This document shows positions 1-11,460 of a stretch of DNA of 64,000 nucleotides, one piece after another. Below the pieces are notes generated by a model. That model saw only the letters and a program-made list of their open reading frames with translations, searched no databases and had not been told where the DNA came from. The stretch comes from Plectrocnemia conspersa (taxonomy: Eukaryota > Arthropoda > Insecta > Trichoptera > Polycentropodidae), in assembly GCA_009617715.1 (NCBI GenBank), contig VTFK01000548.1, forward strand, positions 1 to 64,000. Direction: 5' to 3'. The first letter of the stretch is position 1. Every line of letters starts with the position of its first letter. The translations under genes were made by a program, and so were the position numbers.

Positions 1-1230
1 TTTCCCCAAAGACATTTCCCCGGGTTTTGAAAATTTTTTTTAACATAGAAAAAAAGGGGGGTTCCTTCGGGGACGGGGGCAATTTTTATTTTAAAAAAAT
101 TTTTTCGTTTTTTTCCCTAAAAACCCATTTTAAAAAATTTTTTCCCCCAGGTTTTTTTTAAATTTTAAAACGGATTTAAAAAATAAAAATCAATCTTTTT
201 AAATTGGGGTTTAAAAAAACTACCCCGGAAAAAAAATGCCCCTTTGCCAACCTCTTCTCTTCCGAAGACGGGCTTAACAGATAACCGGACAAAATCCCCC
301 CGGTGGAAAGGGCTTTTTACACACCCGGACCAAAACAACGGGCCGTTCCAACCCCCCCGGCCAAGAACCGCCCCGGGCCTTTATCTGACAAGAACGAAAA
401 ACGGAATACGTACGAAAAAAACAAAAAATAAAAACCCAGGGACACTTTACTTTTTTAAGGGGCCCGGCGATCACCCGGGCCCATGAACGGGTCCATAAAT
501 TCAAAAATAATTCCAACTTTTGAAACCTTTTTAAACAGATTAATAATAATTTTATAGCCGTCACAAAGTTTTTTAATTTGCCAAAAATAACAAATTTTCG
601 GTTTTTGCCCCCGCAAATTAAAAATTTTCAAATGCCTTAAAAAAAAATGTTAAAAAAAAAAATATCAAATTTTTTCCCCGGTTTTTGTAATTTTTTGCCT
701 CGGCCATTTGGGATCCCGGTTATAAATTTTTTTAAAAAATAAAAATTTTTTTGGAAACTATACCCCTTTTTTTGGGATAGTGTTACGGTTTTCCAATAAA
801 ACGTGGAATATATTTTTTTTGGAACCAATAAAAAAAAAAAAAACCCGGGGCTTTAAGAACGAAAAACAATTTTTATTTTTGGAAAAATTGGGCAATAAAA
901 AAAAAAACCAAAAATTTTTGGCCAATAACCCAAAATTTTAAATTTTTTTGGGAAAAATTAAAAATTAAACCCAAAAATTAAACAACACATTTCAAAAAAA
1001 GTTTTATTTTTTTTAGGAAATTTTTTTTGAAAAATTTTGTTTAAAACAATTCTTATTTCATTAAAAAGGTTGAGATTAAATATTTTATTACAATTATTTG
1101 GGGATGCAAAAAAAAATTCGATTTAATTATTTTGGGTTTCAAACGATATTAAAAATATTTGATCTGTGAAAAATTTTTAAAATCCCCCCCCCAAATTTAA
1201 ATAAATTTCCTTTAGGTGTAGTTGGGGAAA
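1..1230. other. Low-quality, homopolymer-saturated sequence
   Basis: Runs of five or more identical bases (A, T, C or G) occur every few bases, including many C and G runs of 4-6 that are rare elsewhere in the window. The texture changes to ordinary AT-rich DNA by about 1.2 kb. Open frames here carry no recognisable motif. The simplest reading is badly resolved long-read sequence at a contig end or gap edge, not real biology. Gene calls here should not be trusted. Confidence 0.7.
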
Positions 1231-1239
1231 TATGTGATT

Positions 1240-1293
1240 CAGGGCACCCAAACGCGTCCCAATTTACCGTGTTATTGGGGGGTTTACTAATGC
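1240..1293. repeat. Solo end of a CCCCCC-type MITE
   Basis: The block ending in TTATTGGGGGGTTTACTA matches the right arm of the inverted-repeat element at 29609-29825 (TTATTGGGGGGTCTACTA there) over about 50 bases. Shared upstream bases include GC(A/C)CCAAA and CCAATTTA. No partner arm is seen nearby, so this is a single end of a second family member. Confidence 0.6.
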
Positions 1294-2616
1294 TGATAAG
1301 ACAATAATAATATCAATATAGAGCTATATCCTCGGTCTGAAACGGCATTTATAAATACAATACAAGATTGAAAGGGATAGGATAGGAATGTTTTGAATCT
1401 TCGACGGATTGCCTTTCGGATATACGAATTATACGATAATTATATTTTGACCTTAAGGAATATTTATCAAATAATTTAAGCTAATATATTAGTACCGTTA
1501 GCAATTGATTTCGTGGTCAACCTCGTAATGAATATGGTATTATTATAATCCAAATAGCAGCTCTAAGTGAAATTCCTTACCATGAATACCGAATATCTAT
1601 TTGTCTCTAATTTTGTGTTTGAAAAAAAAATCATTTTAAATGGCACTATATCCCGTTTTCAACTTGAAAGTTAATTTGAGGGCGTAAACATGCACTTTTA
1701 ACCAATAAAAACGAAAAGTGGCAGCATGCAGATTACGACCTTCTGATAATTCAGTGGAAGCGCCGTAAATTTCATTGTAAGAAGCGACCAAAAATACATT
1801 GTAGTTCGGTAACGGAATAATAATCTCGTTATCGTTTACGCGCGTATTGTACGTTACGCGATCTGTGCTTAAGTTCAAAACATAAATCGAGGCGAATCGA
1901 GACTGAGAACGGCGAGAAATGTGAGAGGTGAGAGAGTCGGGCGTGAGAAAAGTCGGACGAGCGTTTTTTCGAAAAAAAGTCTTCATCTTCTCCTCGAGAA
2001 GAGCGCGACAGGCGACTGAACGCGAGCCGACGATGGGAAATGCAGAAATAGCGGATGGAATCGGTGTGTTTGTAAACACGAATCGTAAATGAGACTTTCA
2101 TCGCTCGTAAAGCACACACGGGGTAGGCTTGTCAAAAGTTCATCGCAATAACAAAGCTGCGCATACAAAATATTTTCGATTGATTCATCAACACGTTATT
2201 ACGTAGCGAAGATCCTCGTGGCGTGATTCATCACAATTCAGATACAAAGCGGTAAACTGACGTTGAAAATAAATTGCATTTCACATCGACCAAAAAAATA
2301 ATTTCCGATATTACATCACAGTTTTAAAAAAATCTAAATAAACGCTTCATTTTTCTTCCAGAATCAGAGTTAACCTAATATTTAAGGCGCACTGGTTTTG
2401 AATATAATAATTGGCCCTTCAAAATGTTGCGTAATTATTCACAAATATTTTAGATGGTATTTTAACTGGTGTTCTGATATATATGTAATACAAACGAACT
2501 AGTCCGGAGAGAAAGCAAGTGCCCTTCTAGCTTGGTGTTATTTGTGTTTTAATTTTCCGTTATGTAATTATATATTATTTATACATTTCTGAATATACAT
2601 ATATATGATATTAATA
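1294..2616. other. Intergenic, no gene recognised
   Basis: AT-rich DNA with a more GC-rich patch at about 1830-2110. That patch carries overlapping minus-strand open frames up to 147 codons, but they show no domain, no signal peptide and no convincing splice context. They look like chance frames in a CpG-richer stretch. If the downstream Lis-1 exons are close, this would be intron sequence. Confidence 0.5.
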
Positions 2617-4398
2617 CACCCATACCTCGCTTTACGGCCTAGATACGTTCCACGAAACTTGGCCGCAAAGCGAAAAGCCGTATAACTAATCAATAATTCT
2701 AATACAAATTCATACAAATTCAATGGGATCGGTTCCAAATTTGTTAAATATGTAACATGGTTTATTATTTAAAATGCATTTTATCTTTTTATTTCATTTA
2801 AATTAAAAAAACATACATAATAAGTACATACATTTGTACATAAAATAATAACAGACTCCAAAAACCAACAATAATCCATAAACAAAAATGAAACAACTTC
2901 ATGTTACATAAAATATGTGTATGAATACATACATAATATTTTTTAAAATGGCTTTAATCTGAAGACGATCAAGAAATGGTAACCTGCAGATCACTGTCGT
3001 TCTCATTTTTCGCTGGTAAGGATAGGCCTGGCTTAAAAAAATTGTCCAACGTTGTTTGTCTTGCCTTTTTGTCTCATGCGTTCTTCAGTGATTAATAGCA
3101 GTTAATGGCTGAGTTAATTCCTCGAGAAACTTTTAGCGCTATTACGTTCGATGTCAGGATCGTTTTCAAGGAAGATGTTTATTCCTTGTTCGAAATAGGA
3201 AAAAGCTTTTGACAATTTTTTTGATGTTAGCTGTTTGAATACAACAGGCTCTGTCTCTTCATCAAATGCCGGTTCTGCTTTGCAACTGAATGAGTTCCTT
3301 ATATGAAAGGGTTCCCTATCAGCTTCAAAGTAGATCAAGCACATCACGTTCGTTCAAACCTTCAAAGCCGAGAGATCATGTGCTAGATCCAAAATGTTTT
3401 TGCCTAATTTCAGGAAGGCAATTAACTTCTGCATCAGTTTTTTTTACACATTCTGGCCATATTTTTTCCAAACATGGTTCATTGTTGTTAATTTTAATTC
3501 CTTCCATGATTCACTGATGCTGTCAACAGCATCCTTGATGTTATAGTTTTTTTCAAAATGTTTTTTTAATTGAAGATTTTACCATCGGTTTCCCTTATAA
3601 GTGGTCGGAAAGTTCGGCGTAGGTAATATGTCTTAAAAGTATTGTGCACCCTGATCCATTGGATTGGATCAGAGCTGTTGTATTTTCGGAAGGTACTCAA
3701 TCATGACATCTTCAGATAGTTCGGATAAATTAGTAGGATGCCTGGTGCATTATCCAAAATTAGCAAAGCCTTGTTGCTTAAGTTATTGTCTCGCAAATAT
3801 TTTTCACTTCTGTGCAAAAGTGATTTTTTGAACCAATCCTCTAAAGTAGCTTTTAGTCATCCAAGCTTTCTTGTTGGATCTCCATATGACGGGTAATTGA
3901 TTTTTATTTAGTCCTTTAAAAGGCCTTGGATTTTCGGACAAAAATATTAAAAGTGGTTTTAGCTTAAAATCACCCGCAGCATTTGCACCAAGTAGCAAAG
4001 CTAATCGTTCTTTAGACACCTTATAACCAGGCGCAGATTTTTCGGTTTTTGAAATGTACGTGCAATCAGGCATTCGCTTCCAATAAAGCCCTGTTTCGTT
4101 TACGTTAAACACTTGTTCAGGTTTATGACCACCTCTTTCAATAATTCCCTTTAAAATGTTGGGATATTCCTTAGATGCGGCCTCATCTAGCTGCTTCCGC
4201 TAACTGCTTCACCTTTCATTTTAAAATTATGCAAATTAAATATATTTTTAAATTTTTTAAAAAATCGACATCGAAAAAAAGTTTTTTTGCCGTTATAGCG
4301 AAACATTTTAGGCCGTAAATCAAAAACGTGCCTTAATTGAAGAGGGCCGTTATAGCGAAAGGCCGTATAAATAGCGGCCGTATAGCGAGGTATGGGTG
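2617..4398 (-). mobile_element. Tigger/pogo-type DNA transposon, 1.78 kb
   Basis: The termini are inverted repeats: CACCCATACCTCGCTTTACG at the left, and its complement ending CGAGGTATGGGTG at the right. The dinucleotide TA flanks both ends (2615-2616 and 4399-4400), as expected for Tc1/mariner superfamily insertion. The start resembles the CATACCTCG ends of Tigger elements. Inside, on the minus strand, is a decayed Tigger transposase (separate entry). The element is shorter than an intact Tigger, because the DNA-binding N-terminal half of the transposase is missing between the catalytic block and the right end. Confidence 0.88.
3114..4198 (-). pseudogene. Broken Tigger (TIGD1-like) transposase
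   Basis: Minus-strand frame 3804-4112 (102 codons) is clearly the first half of a pogo/Tigger DDE domain. It has the motifs ETGLYWKRMP, KSAPGYKVSKERL, LLLGANAAGDFKLKPLLI, SENPRPFKG and PVIWRSNKKAWMTK. A second frame at 3114-3347 matches the acidic C-terminal tail (KLSKAFSYFEQGI, NDPDIER). Frameshifts separate the two. The first catalytic aspartate is replaced: the sequence reads FNVNETGL where the family has V-D-E-T-G. The CENP-B/HTH N-terminus is absent. The copy cannot encode an active transposase. Confidence 0.85.
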
Positions 4399-4689
4399 TA
4401 TTTCATAAATACTTATACATACACTGCAATTCAATTAAGTGAAGGTCAAAGAGCGAATATTTTATGTTTTTATTAGATTTGCAAGGACAATAAGAATAAT
4501 AGCAGTAAGCGAATTAATTGCTTATAATTTATATCACTGTCCGAATATGGAACCTACATACAATTCCAGAATAGGAATTTGTGGGGAAAATCAGGAAGAC
4601 GTTGAATCGCGAATCCCTTAGATTCTTAGAAACATAATAAATGAAAATTTTCAGAAATATATGTTTTAAATATATTTTTAAAATCTTAG

Positions 4690-4758
4690 CATAAACCGCC
4701 AAAACTTGGCATTCTTAGTAAAAAACCGCCTAATTTCGCTTGGCACTAAAAGGGTTAA
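4690..4758. repeat. Solo right end of a TTAA-flanked (piggyBac-type) MITE
   Basis: The sequence CTTGGCACTAAAAGGGTTAA (ending at 4758) is shared with the right end of the element at 61179-61472. Two weaker internal copies of the ACCGCC..TTGGCA motif lie just upstream (about 4696-4736). No matching left end was found within 1 kb, so this is a fragment. Confidence 0.6.
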
Positions 4759-7020
4759 TAATCTCCATTTTCATGATTATTGTTTTAACTTTTTAGAGCC
4801 CCTGGTGCAAAATGGGTGGCAAGTTATAATTATAGTCTGTGGTAAAAAAAGGGGTGGAAATCATATACATGCATGAACAGTACTACCTAAAGTAACCATC
4901 CGATTAAAAAATATGCACCCAGCCATAATTCGCAAGAAATTTAATACCAAACCATATTTCAATAGAGCATATTTGATATATCTAAAAGAAGAATGTTGCC
5001 CAACACTATTTTAACGCAATTGCACTGAGAAAACCAATTTTGGTCTAGTAGAGAAAATTATCTAGGTCCATTATGTCATTGGCTTATTCCTAAAAATATC
5101 TAAAAATTGTAATTATGTAAAAATACCTATATTTTGGCCTTAAAGTAAAGTTGTATAATCAAATTGAAGGAATAAGATGAAGATATTTCCTGATGAGGTA
5201 TAAAATAAAGATTGGCAAATGCCCTACTTTTATTTAGTTATAGACAGAGCCGGATTAAGTTGTATATGCTTAAAAACTACGATCGGAATCTTTCGGACAC
5301 ATCTTTATAAGACTATTCAACTTTCTCTCCTCCCAAAGCTTCTAATTTTTTAACATCATTGTGGTCCTGCTGTTATTGAGCTAAGAAAACCTTCGCCTTT
5401 AAATAATACAAGCGCTAAAAAATCTATCGAGTAGCGAAAAACAATAATTATCAAGGAAACCAGCCAAGTTCGACAACTTTGTTAAATATGTCCTGTTAAC
5501 ACCACAATCATAATCTGATTAAATTGTTTCGTGATCGAAAATGCTATTAAGCATTTATATGGCTTACATTTAACAGCAGTTATCCGATACTGCTATTAGC
5601 GCATTTAAAACACACGCATAAAGCCATAACGAGGATTTTAACATCATAGCACCAATTCGAATTTTAAACGAAGCCCTTCAAAACTGAACGATATACACAA
5701 ATATTAAACAAATTTCACTCGAATTGATAGTTATTTTTGTGTTCACTCTCATAAAGACAAGCTATGTATCTAAATGAAGACTGGATGGAATACCTGATTC
5801 TCAGTCGTTATATAAATACACGCCAGTGTCGCTAAAGTTCAAGTTTTGACGGCGGGTCACTACAGCGGCGCAAAAATTACAAATCGTACACCAAACTCGT
5901 ATCATTGAATCGCGAGGCCAACTTTTATGTTCCTAGCATATAGACACTGACTCATTCGATAAATTAGCCTCGAGCGGCACTCTTTCCCTGATTAATTTGC
6001 GCGCACCTTGACTAAAATCACTCTTACTAATAAATGCAACAAAATCGAAAGAGGATCTAAAAATACCGGTACTTTAGCCACCAACGAGTGCCCCCATCGT
6101 GACTCGCCTGGGGCGCATTCCTCGACGAACAATCACGGGACAGGAATCCCGATCGCCCTTCGGTGAACCGAGGGATATGAACGCACCATATATCTTCTTT
6201 CTATAAATATATTTTAATACAATGTACGTAGCAGTTTTGTGAGAGATTTTCGAGACGATAACAGAAGTGGAGAGGGGAGGAACTACGTTTAAAAAGTATC
6301 GATCGTCGGGCTATTTTCGAGCGCGAGAAATATACATATTAATGAAAGAACCCCCGAAGCCACTCTACATTTACGTAACGTAACCATTTTTCTTTCGTTT
6401 CAACAATATACCGTGTGAGGGAATATAGAAACGAGTTTTAGTTGGAGCTATTTTGTGTCGTGGAAATGATATTATGTCGAGAAAGAACGACATGCGACGT
6501 CCTTCAAGTTAAAGAACTGCGTAGTTAAAAGCAAATTCCGTCGTTATTTTTTGGAAATTGATATATACTATACAAACACTATTTATGATAGACATATTAC
6601 GGTCCGCTAATCTTATTTTTTGAACTCAATACAGCGCGTTGGATTTTTATTTTAACCCCTGACCACAATTTAAAACTTGCTACATGGTGACATCTTTGGT
6701 AACATAATTACGACCACTTTTCCACAAGTCGTCAAAAAACCAGAAACTGCGTAAACCATTGATAGTCATTTGAAGTGCGTCAGTTGGTCACGTGTCACAT
6801 TTCTACATGTTTAAATATAATTTTTTCGTTGATTGTGTACAACACATGTTTTAAAAAAATATATCGAGAAACATTAAAAAATGATAGTAAATATGAGAAT
6901 ATACTGATTCATTTTAGAATCGTTATCATATCATAAATGAGTTTTTTATAAGACCAAATATGGCCTTCACGCAGTATAGTTCATAATTATATTGCCATAT
7001 CTGGCACTTTGAGTGCTATA
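4759..7020. other. Intergenic or intronic, no gene recognised
   Basis: AT-rich sequence without a long open frame. A GC-richer patch at about 5820-6190 has several CpG sites and a short imperfect hairpin (CCCTTCGGTGAACCGAGGG at about 6155-6175). No coding or RNA gene was identified. Confidence 0.45.
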
Positions 7021-7440
7021 AATACATATGGCCATATATGGTACTAAATTCAGTGTTCTTTATTTTTAGGTAAAATGGATCCAAACAATTTTTATTGAAT
7101 CAAATATTTTTTAACATATCCGATACAAGCGAATAGGAGTATTCGTCAGATGATGAATTGAATATGGTATTTTTCGCAAAACAATAAAAAAATCTGTACC
7201 ACACATTATAAACAATGAAACATCGGTATCAGAATTAGAACAAGATCCGCTCGAGTTACAATAAGTAAAAAGGACAAAGAAAAAATCAAATAAAGAAGAG
7301 AACATAAAAAAGGTAGAAATACTGCCAACAGAAATACAAGTCTTGAAAAACCATCTGATTTTTTTAAATATTTATTTACTACTGACGATGATTCAACATG
7401 TGTGGAAAAAGAACCAATGGCTGATGCGGAGGTTTATTAC
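7021..7440 (+). pseudogene. Possible decayed transposon N-terminus (piggyBac-like?)
   Basis: A plus-strand segment starts at an ATG (7076). It carries acidic/serine-rich scraps in shifting frames (EYSSDDEL at about 7136-7160), a basic patch, then KPSDFFKYLFTTDD at about 7350-7395, which loosely resembles the start of the piggyBac transposase core. It is riddled with stops. The palindromic motif ATGGCCATATATGG lies just upstream at about 7028. The call is weak and rests on motif flavour plus a TTAA-flanked MITE 300 bases away. Confidence 0.22.
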
Positions 7441-7743
7441 AAAATTATTTTTTAAATGTATAAGTTTTTTTCTTCAATATTTTTAACATTTAATTCAAGT
7501 GGTAAATGGTTAATAACAGCTTGACAGTATATTCGAAGGAGCCAGATGGGCAGATGACATTGCTATATAAACGCTGGACAATATTGATCTGTAGACAAAA
7601 GTTTTGATGTATTGTATATTATAATATATGTCAATGCAGTGAATTGACAACTGAAGAAGCTGAAGCAGAACAGGTGGGTGATATAAATACATATAATGTG
7701 TGGTCGTTAATCGATCAGAGATAGCAAAAACTATAACGCTTAA

Positions 7744-8038
7744 CCCCTTAAGTGGATATGTCGTATATATCCGTCATGACAAAAGTACTTGCAAAGTGGG
7801 TATGACGGATATATCCGCATATTGAAAGTTTTAGCAAAACTCAATGGAAACGACGAATATGTCTAATAATCTAAATACTGGTGTAAAGACTGCAGCAGAT
7901 CACCACTGTGCGCAGCTCCATGTCTTAAAATATATCACACCAAAAAATATTTTTTTGGTGTGTATATATCCGCTAGCGGCAAAAAGTTCGTGTCACTGCG
8001 GATCACACTTTCAACAGTGAAGCATAACGTTGAAGGGG
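7744..8038. mobile_element. TTAA-flanked MITE with internal TATATCCG palindromes
   Basis: A 295-bp non-coding element flanked by TTAA on both sides (7740-7743 and 8039-8042). The ends are CCCCTTAAGTGG at the left and the complement of CCCCTTCAACGT at the right. The interior repeats a palindromic motif: GTATATATCCGTCATGAC at about 7762, GTATGACGGATATATCCGC at about 7800, and GTATATATCCGCTAGCGG at about 7962. TTAA duplication is the signature of piggyBac transposition, so a piggyBac-mobilised MITE is likely. Confidence 0.75.
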
Positions 8039-8042
8039 TTAA

Positions 8043-9474
8043 TATAACATTTTGATTTTTACTGTGATGTGTTAATTATAAATTTATATACAAATAAATA
8101 TATGAATGAATCTATATCCTACGCAAAATATTTTCTACCGATTATTCGGAAAATCGAAAAAATCACTATTAATTATGTATATTTAAGATAAAAATTAAAT
8201 AAAAAAATAACATATCTCGCCGATTCTTTAGAATATACGTATAAGAGTAAGAGCGTTATAGTTTGCACGATAGCGGCAAGGGTAGGAATCAAGTTCACGT
8301 GCGATCACGTTCGTCGTATGAATAGCTAAGATAATAGCACGATAGATTAGTTCCAAATTCCATATGAACACTGTGTATTTAAATTTCTATTGTATCTGAA
8401 GGATCGGAATTAGTGATTATTATATAATTATGATTCTGTTCGATAATCACTTATTAGGTTTTCTTAGATTTTCCTAATTTCACGAATGAGAATCGTGAAT
8501 ATTAATTAACATCGAGCTAGGTCGTACATGTATTAGGTATAAAAATGTGTAATAATGAGCTACTTCAGCTCATGGAGAATTTTATATATGCATAAAAAAT
8601 AGGTTGGAATCCACTCTAATGGGATTTATTTTGGAAATGATTTCCAAATACGATTCCAAAAATATATTGTTAGGGTTTGGTTTACGTTAATGAGGTTGAC
8701 GATTTAAGATCAACCTGCATACAATTAATAAATAGCATTTGTGATTCATTCTATGTCAAAAATGGTTACAGCTGTAAATATAACCAAGGGTTTACAAGGA
8801 TACATTTGTTTATATAAATATACTCTAAATGTAAATAACTTTGACCGATTTTTATTTATCTATCCTCGAAGTATTAAGATTTATTATGGTACACAACTAT
8901 TTTAGCCAAGGCTGTAACTAGGTATATTTATCAGACAGACATAAATACAAACATACATCACCATGAACACTCTATAGATGTTTTGCAAAAGTACATACAG
9001 CGTAATTTTACATAAAAAAACATAATCCAATGTGTTAACTTCTGGAAAATCTGAAATAGTATTGATGACTTCAGACTATTATTTACGTTTTTTCGCGATC
9101 CAAATATATATAAATATAGCGCATACGCTAAAAACTTTGATGATTCATAATTCGAAACAAGTTTTTGGGCAACACTGCGAGCCGATGAATAGTAAATAAT
9201 TTTATGCAATTTGAGTTTACAAACTAGGAGATATCGATAATACCGAGAACTATTGATCACAGCATCTTGAAACATTGATCATCGCATCATTTAAAAGCCA
9301 CAAAAGTTCCAAGACGTCGACACAAGACAAAGGAATTCATCGTCGGCCTTGCGCGAATGCAGAGCGCCATTCTATGAATTCCTTTAAAAATTCTCCAAAC
9401 ATTGAGCGACCTTACACAACGAAGAAGCGAGCGCTCGCCTTATTACTTATTACATATAATATATATGTACTTAC
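8043..9474. other. Presumed Lis-1 intron 1 (coding side), no further exon seen
   Basis: This lies downstream (minus sense) of the Lis-1 start exon. It is AT-rich, with no frame matching the LisH or WD40 parts of Lis-1. A minus-strand frame at 8958-9275 has no recognisable features. The next Lis-1 exon must lie further left, probably outside the window. Confidence 0.5.
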
Positions 9475-9649
9475 AGTTCTTCTCGTTGCCGCTGGGACAA
9501 CACCATTTTCATCGTGATCGGAGGTCGGGCTTGGTGCGGTACTCGGACCAAGGCTCCAACTGTCGATGCCGGAACGAGACGAGGATCTCTTATCTCGAGA
9601 TTACACTAGACACCACTCGAGCTGCGGCTGTTCAGTAACGGTCCATCAC
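9475..9649 (-). CDS. Lis-1: Lis-1 (lissencephaly-1 / PAFAH1B1) start exon, partial gene
   Basis: Minus-strand exon bounded by an acceptor (TTTTTGTTGCAG, ending at 9650) and a consensus donor (GTAAGT at 9474-9469). The ATG is at 9512-9510, preceded by 137 bases of 5' UTR in the same exon. It encodes MKMVLSQRQREE plus the first two bases of the next codon (CT, Leu), which is the conserved N-terminus of insect Lis-1 at the start of the LisH dimerisation motif. Lis-1 is a WD40 protein of about 410 residues that binds dynein and NudE and regulates dynein-driven nuclear and organelle transport. The remaining exons are not in the window. The acceptor upstream of the ATG means at least one non-coding 5' exon lies at higher coordinates; 19797-19885 is the best candidate. 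Confidence 0.85.
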
Positions 9650-11104
9650 CTGCAACAAAAACAAACAACAATCGTTACATCACTGATACAATTTGGCGCA
9701 AAATACAGGCAATAAACCTTGAATACTGCGCGAATTGCAAGATATTTTCACCCACGTACGGAATCATTATAAATATATAGTAGTAGTATAACGAGCATTA
9801 ATGACCTGCCGATTGCTTATGCTGTAAGCCTTTTACTCCACTTAATTTATAATTAGCGAGTGCATTCACACGCGCCATAGGAGGAAGTTAACCACTAATA
9901 AACACATAAGAGTAAATAAAACTAGCGGAGTTATGTATGAAATTTACACGTGCAAATTAAGCAGCAGGCAAAATACTTTTTCAAGTGATTAGTTAAAATA
10001 TTAGCAATCAATATTGACAATTATTTTGAATAAAATATATTTTTTATAAAAGTGCTTTGGCAAAAGACTAAGATTATTTAATTTTTTTACCACCATATAT
10101 GTGTATATTATATATTGTCATATTTTATATAGTTTTAGCATGTCCATGATATTTGCTTGGCTCATTTCAGTTATTGCATTATAAATATATCCTTCCCACC
10201 TACTTGTATTTGTTATTTTATTTATGCATGTCGCTTTCTTATGGGTTCAAATATCGTCTTGAAGGTTCTAGCTTAGTATATTTTTTAGTCAGGCTGGTTG
10301 TAAATTTCGCAATCATGTGCACCGCGCGTATGATGGTTTAATATAAAGATTTTTTTACTCTTTTACATTATATAGGTCCCGTCCTTATCCCTTTTGTTAT
10401 TACATTACTAAATACCTATGTATTATATAATTTAAAACATAAAAATTCGGAAAAAAAAAATAATCCAAATACAAATAAAATAGGTTTATTGATTAGCAAA
10501 ACCAAAGCATTCGAATACCCCAGCAGCTATTGTTTCGATATATTTAATATTTTAATTAACACTTTCATTGATTATAAAAAAAAATATCTTCGAACGTTCA
10601 GGAGCCAAATCTCTCCTCATTTGGAACATCATCTGTGACAAAATATCATCTTTGATAGACCGTTTCAGGATGCCTCTTAAATTTTAATACCAGGGGCCAA
10701 AGCACCACTTGCCAATTTATTCCAATAAAATATACTACTAATTATTTTTTATCAGTTTCAGAACCTGTCAGGAGTGTGTAAAAATTTGTATTAGGAAAAC
10801 CGAAAAGTAATCAAAATTTTTTAAAACATTTTTTTCAAATGTTTATTTCAATACGCGGTCTAGCAATCACATACGTTGTTATCATTATGAAAAAAATGGT
10901 ATCGATATTTCTTTGAAAAAAAATGTTATCGATACTAACGGTATTGCAATCCTTAATCATGATACACTTGATGTATTTTTTTTTTATTTTTTTTTTTAAA
11001 TAAATAAACTGCAATACATATTTTTATCATGATTGTTAGTAGTATTTTTGTATTTAACTATTTTGAATATATGTATTTCCTACAAATGTATAAAAAAATA
11101 GTCC

Positions 11105-11460
11105 ATTTTTAATTAAATCGTTGTTGTAAGCCTGACAAGCGTAAGCCCAATACCTTGCAACGGGTAAATCTGTAACAACTAAGTAAACCAATCGGATATA
11201 ATGAATACCTACATGTAAGTATTAACCACCAGGCTGAAAGTCGGGGAATTAGTGACATCTATATTAATAATTGTAAATTATTATGTGTAATATAATTTAT
11301 AACCAATGGATGTCCCTGCAGCTGGGGCCGGTATTTTTTTAAAATAGCGCATTTTTTATAAATAAAAATTTGAATGCTACTGCTGGGGCCCGAACCCACA
11401 ACCTTAGAGTTATTTGTCTGAAGACGTTACGGATTACGTTATTCCGTCCTTATTTGTATT
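11105..11460 (-). repeat. tRNA-related SINE, longest copy
   Basis: Read on the minus strand, the element has a pol III B-box-like segment (GTGGGTTCGGGCCCCAGCAG, about 11400-11381). Then come TGCGCTATTTT and GGCCCCAGCTGCAGGGAC, and it ends with a tail block containing TACAGATTTACCCGTTGCAA and GGTATTGGGCTTACGC. The tail block recurs on the plus strand at 15560-15618 and 56870-56955, and the GCGCTATT..GGCCCCAGCT block recurs at 15483-15520, so this is a dispersed family. No convincing A box was found, so the head may be truncated. Confidence 0.65.

Noticed and set aside
1636..2168. Overlapping minus-strand open frames (up to 147 codons)
   Set aside because: Three frames overlap in one CpG-rich patch, none with a motif, signal peptide or splice support; they look like chance openness.
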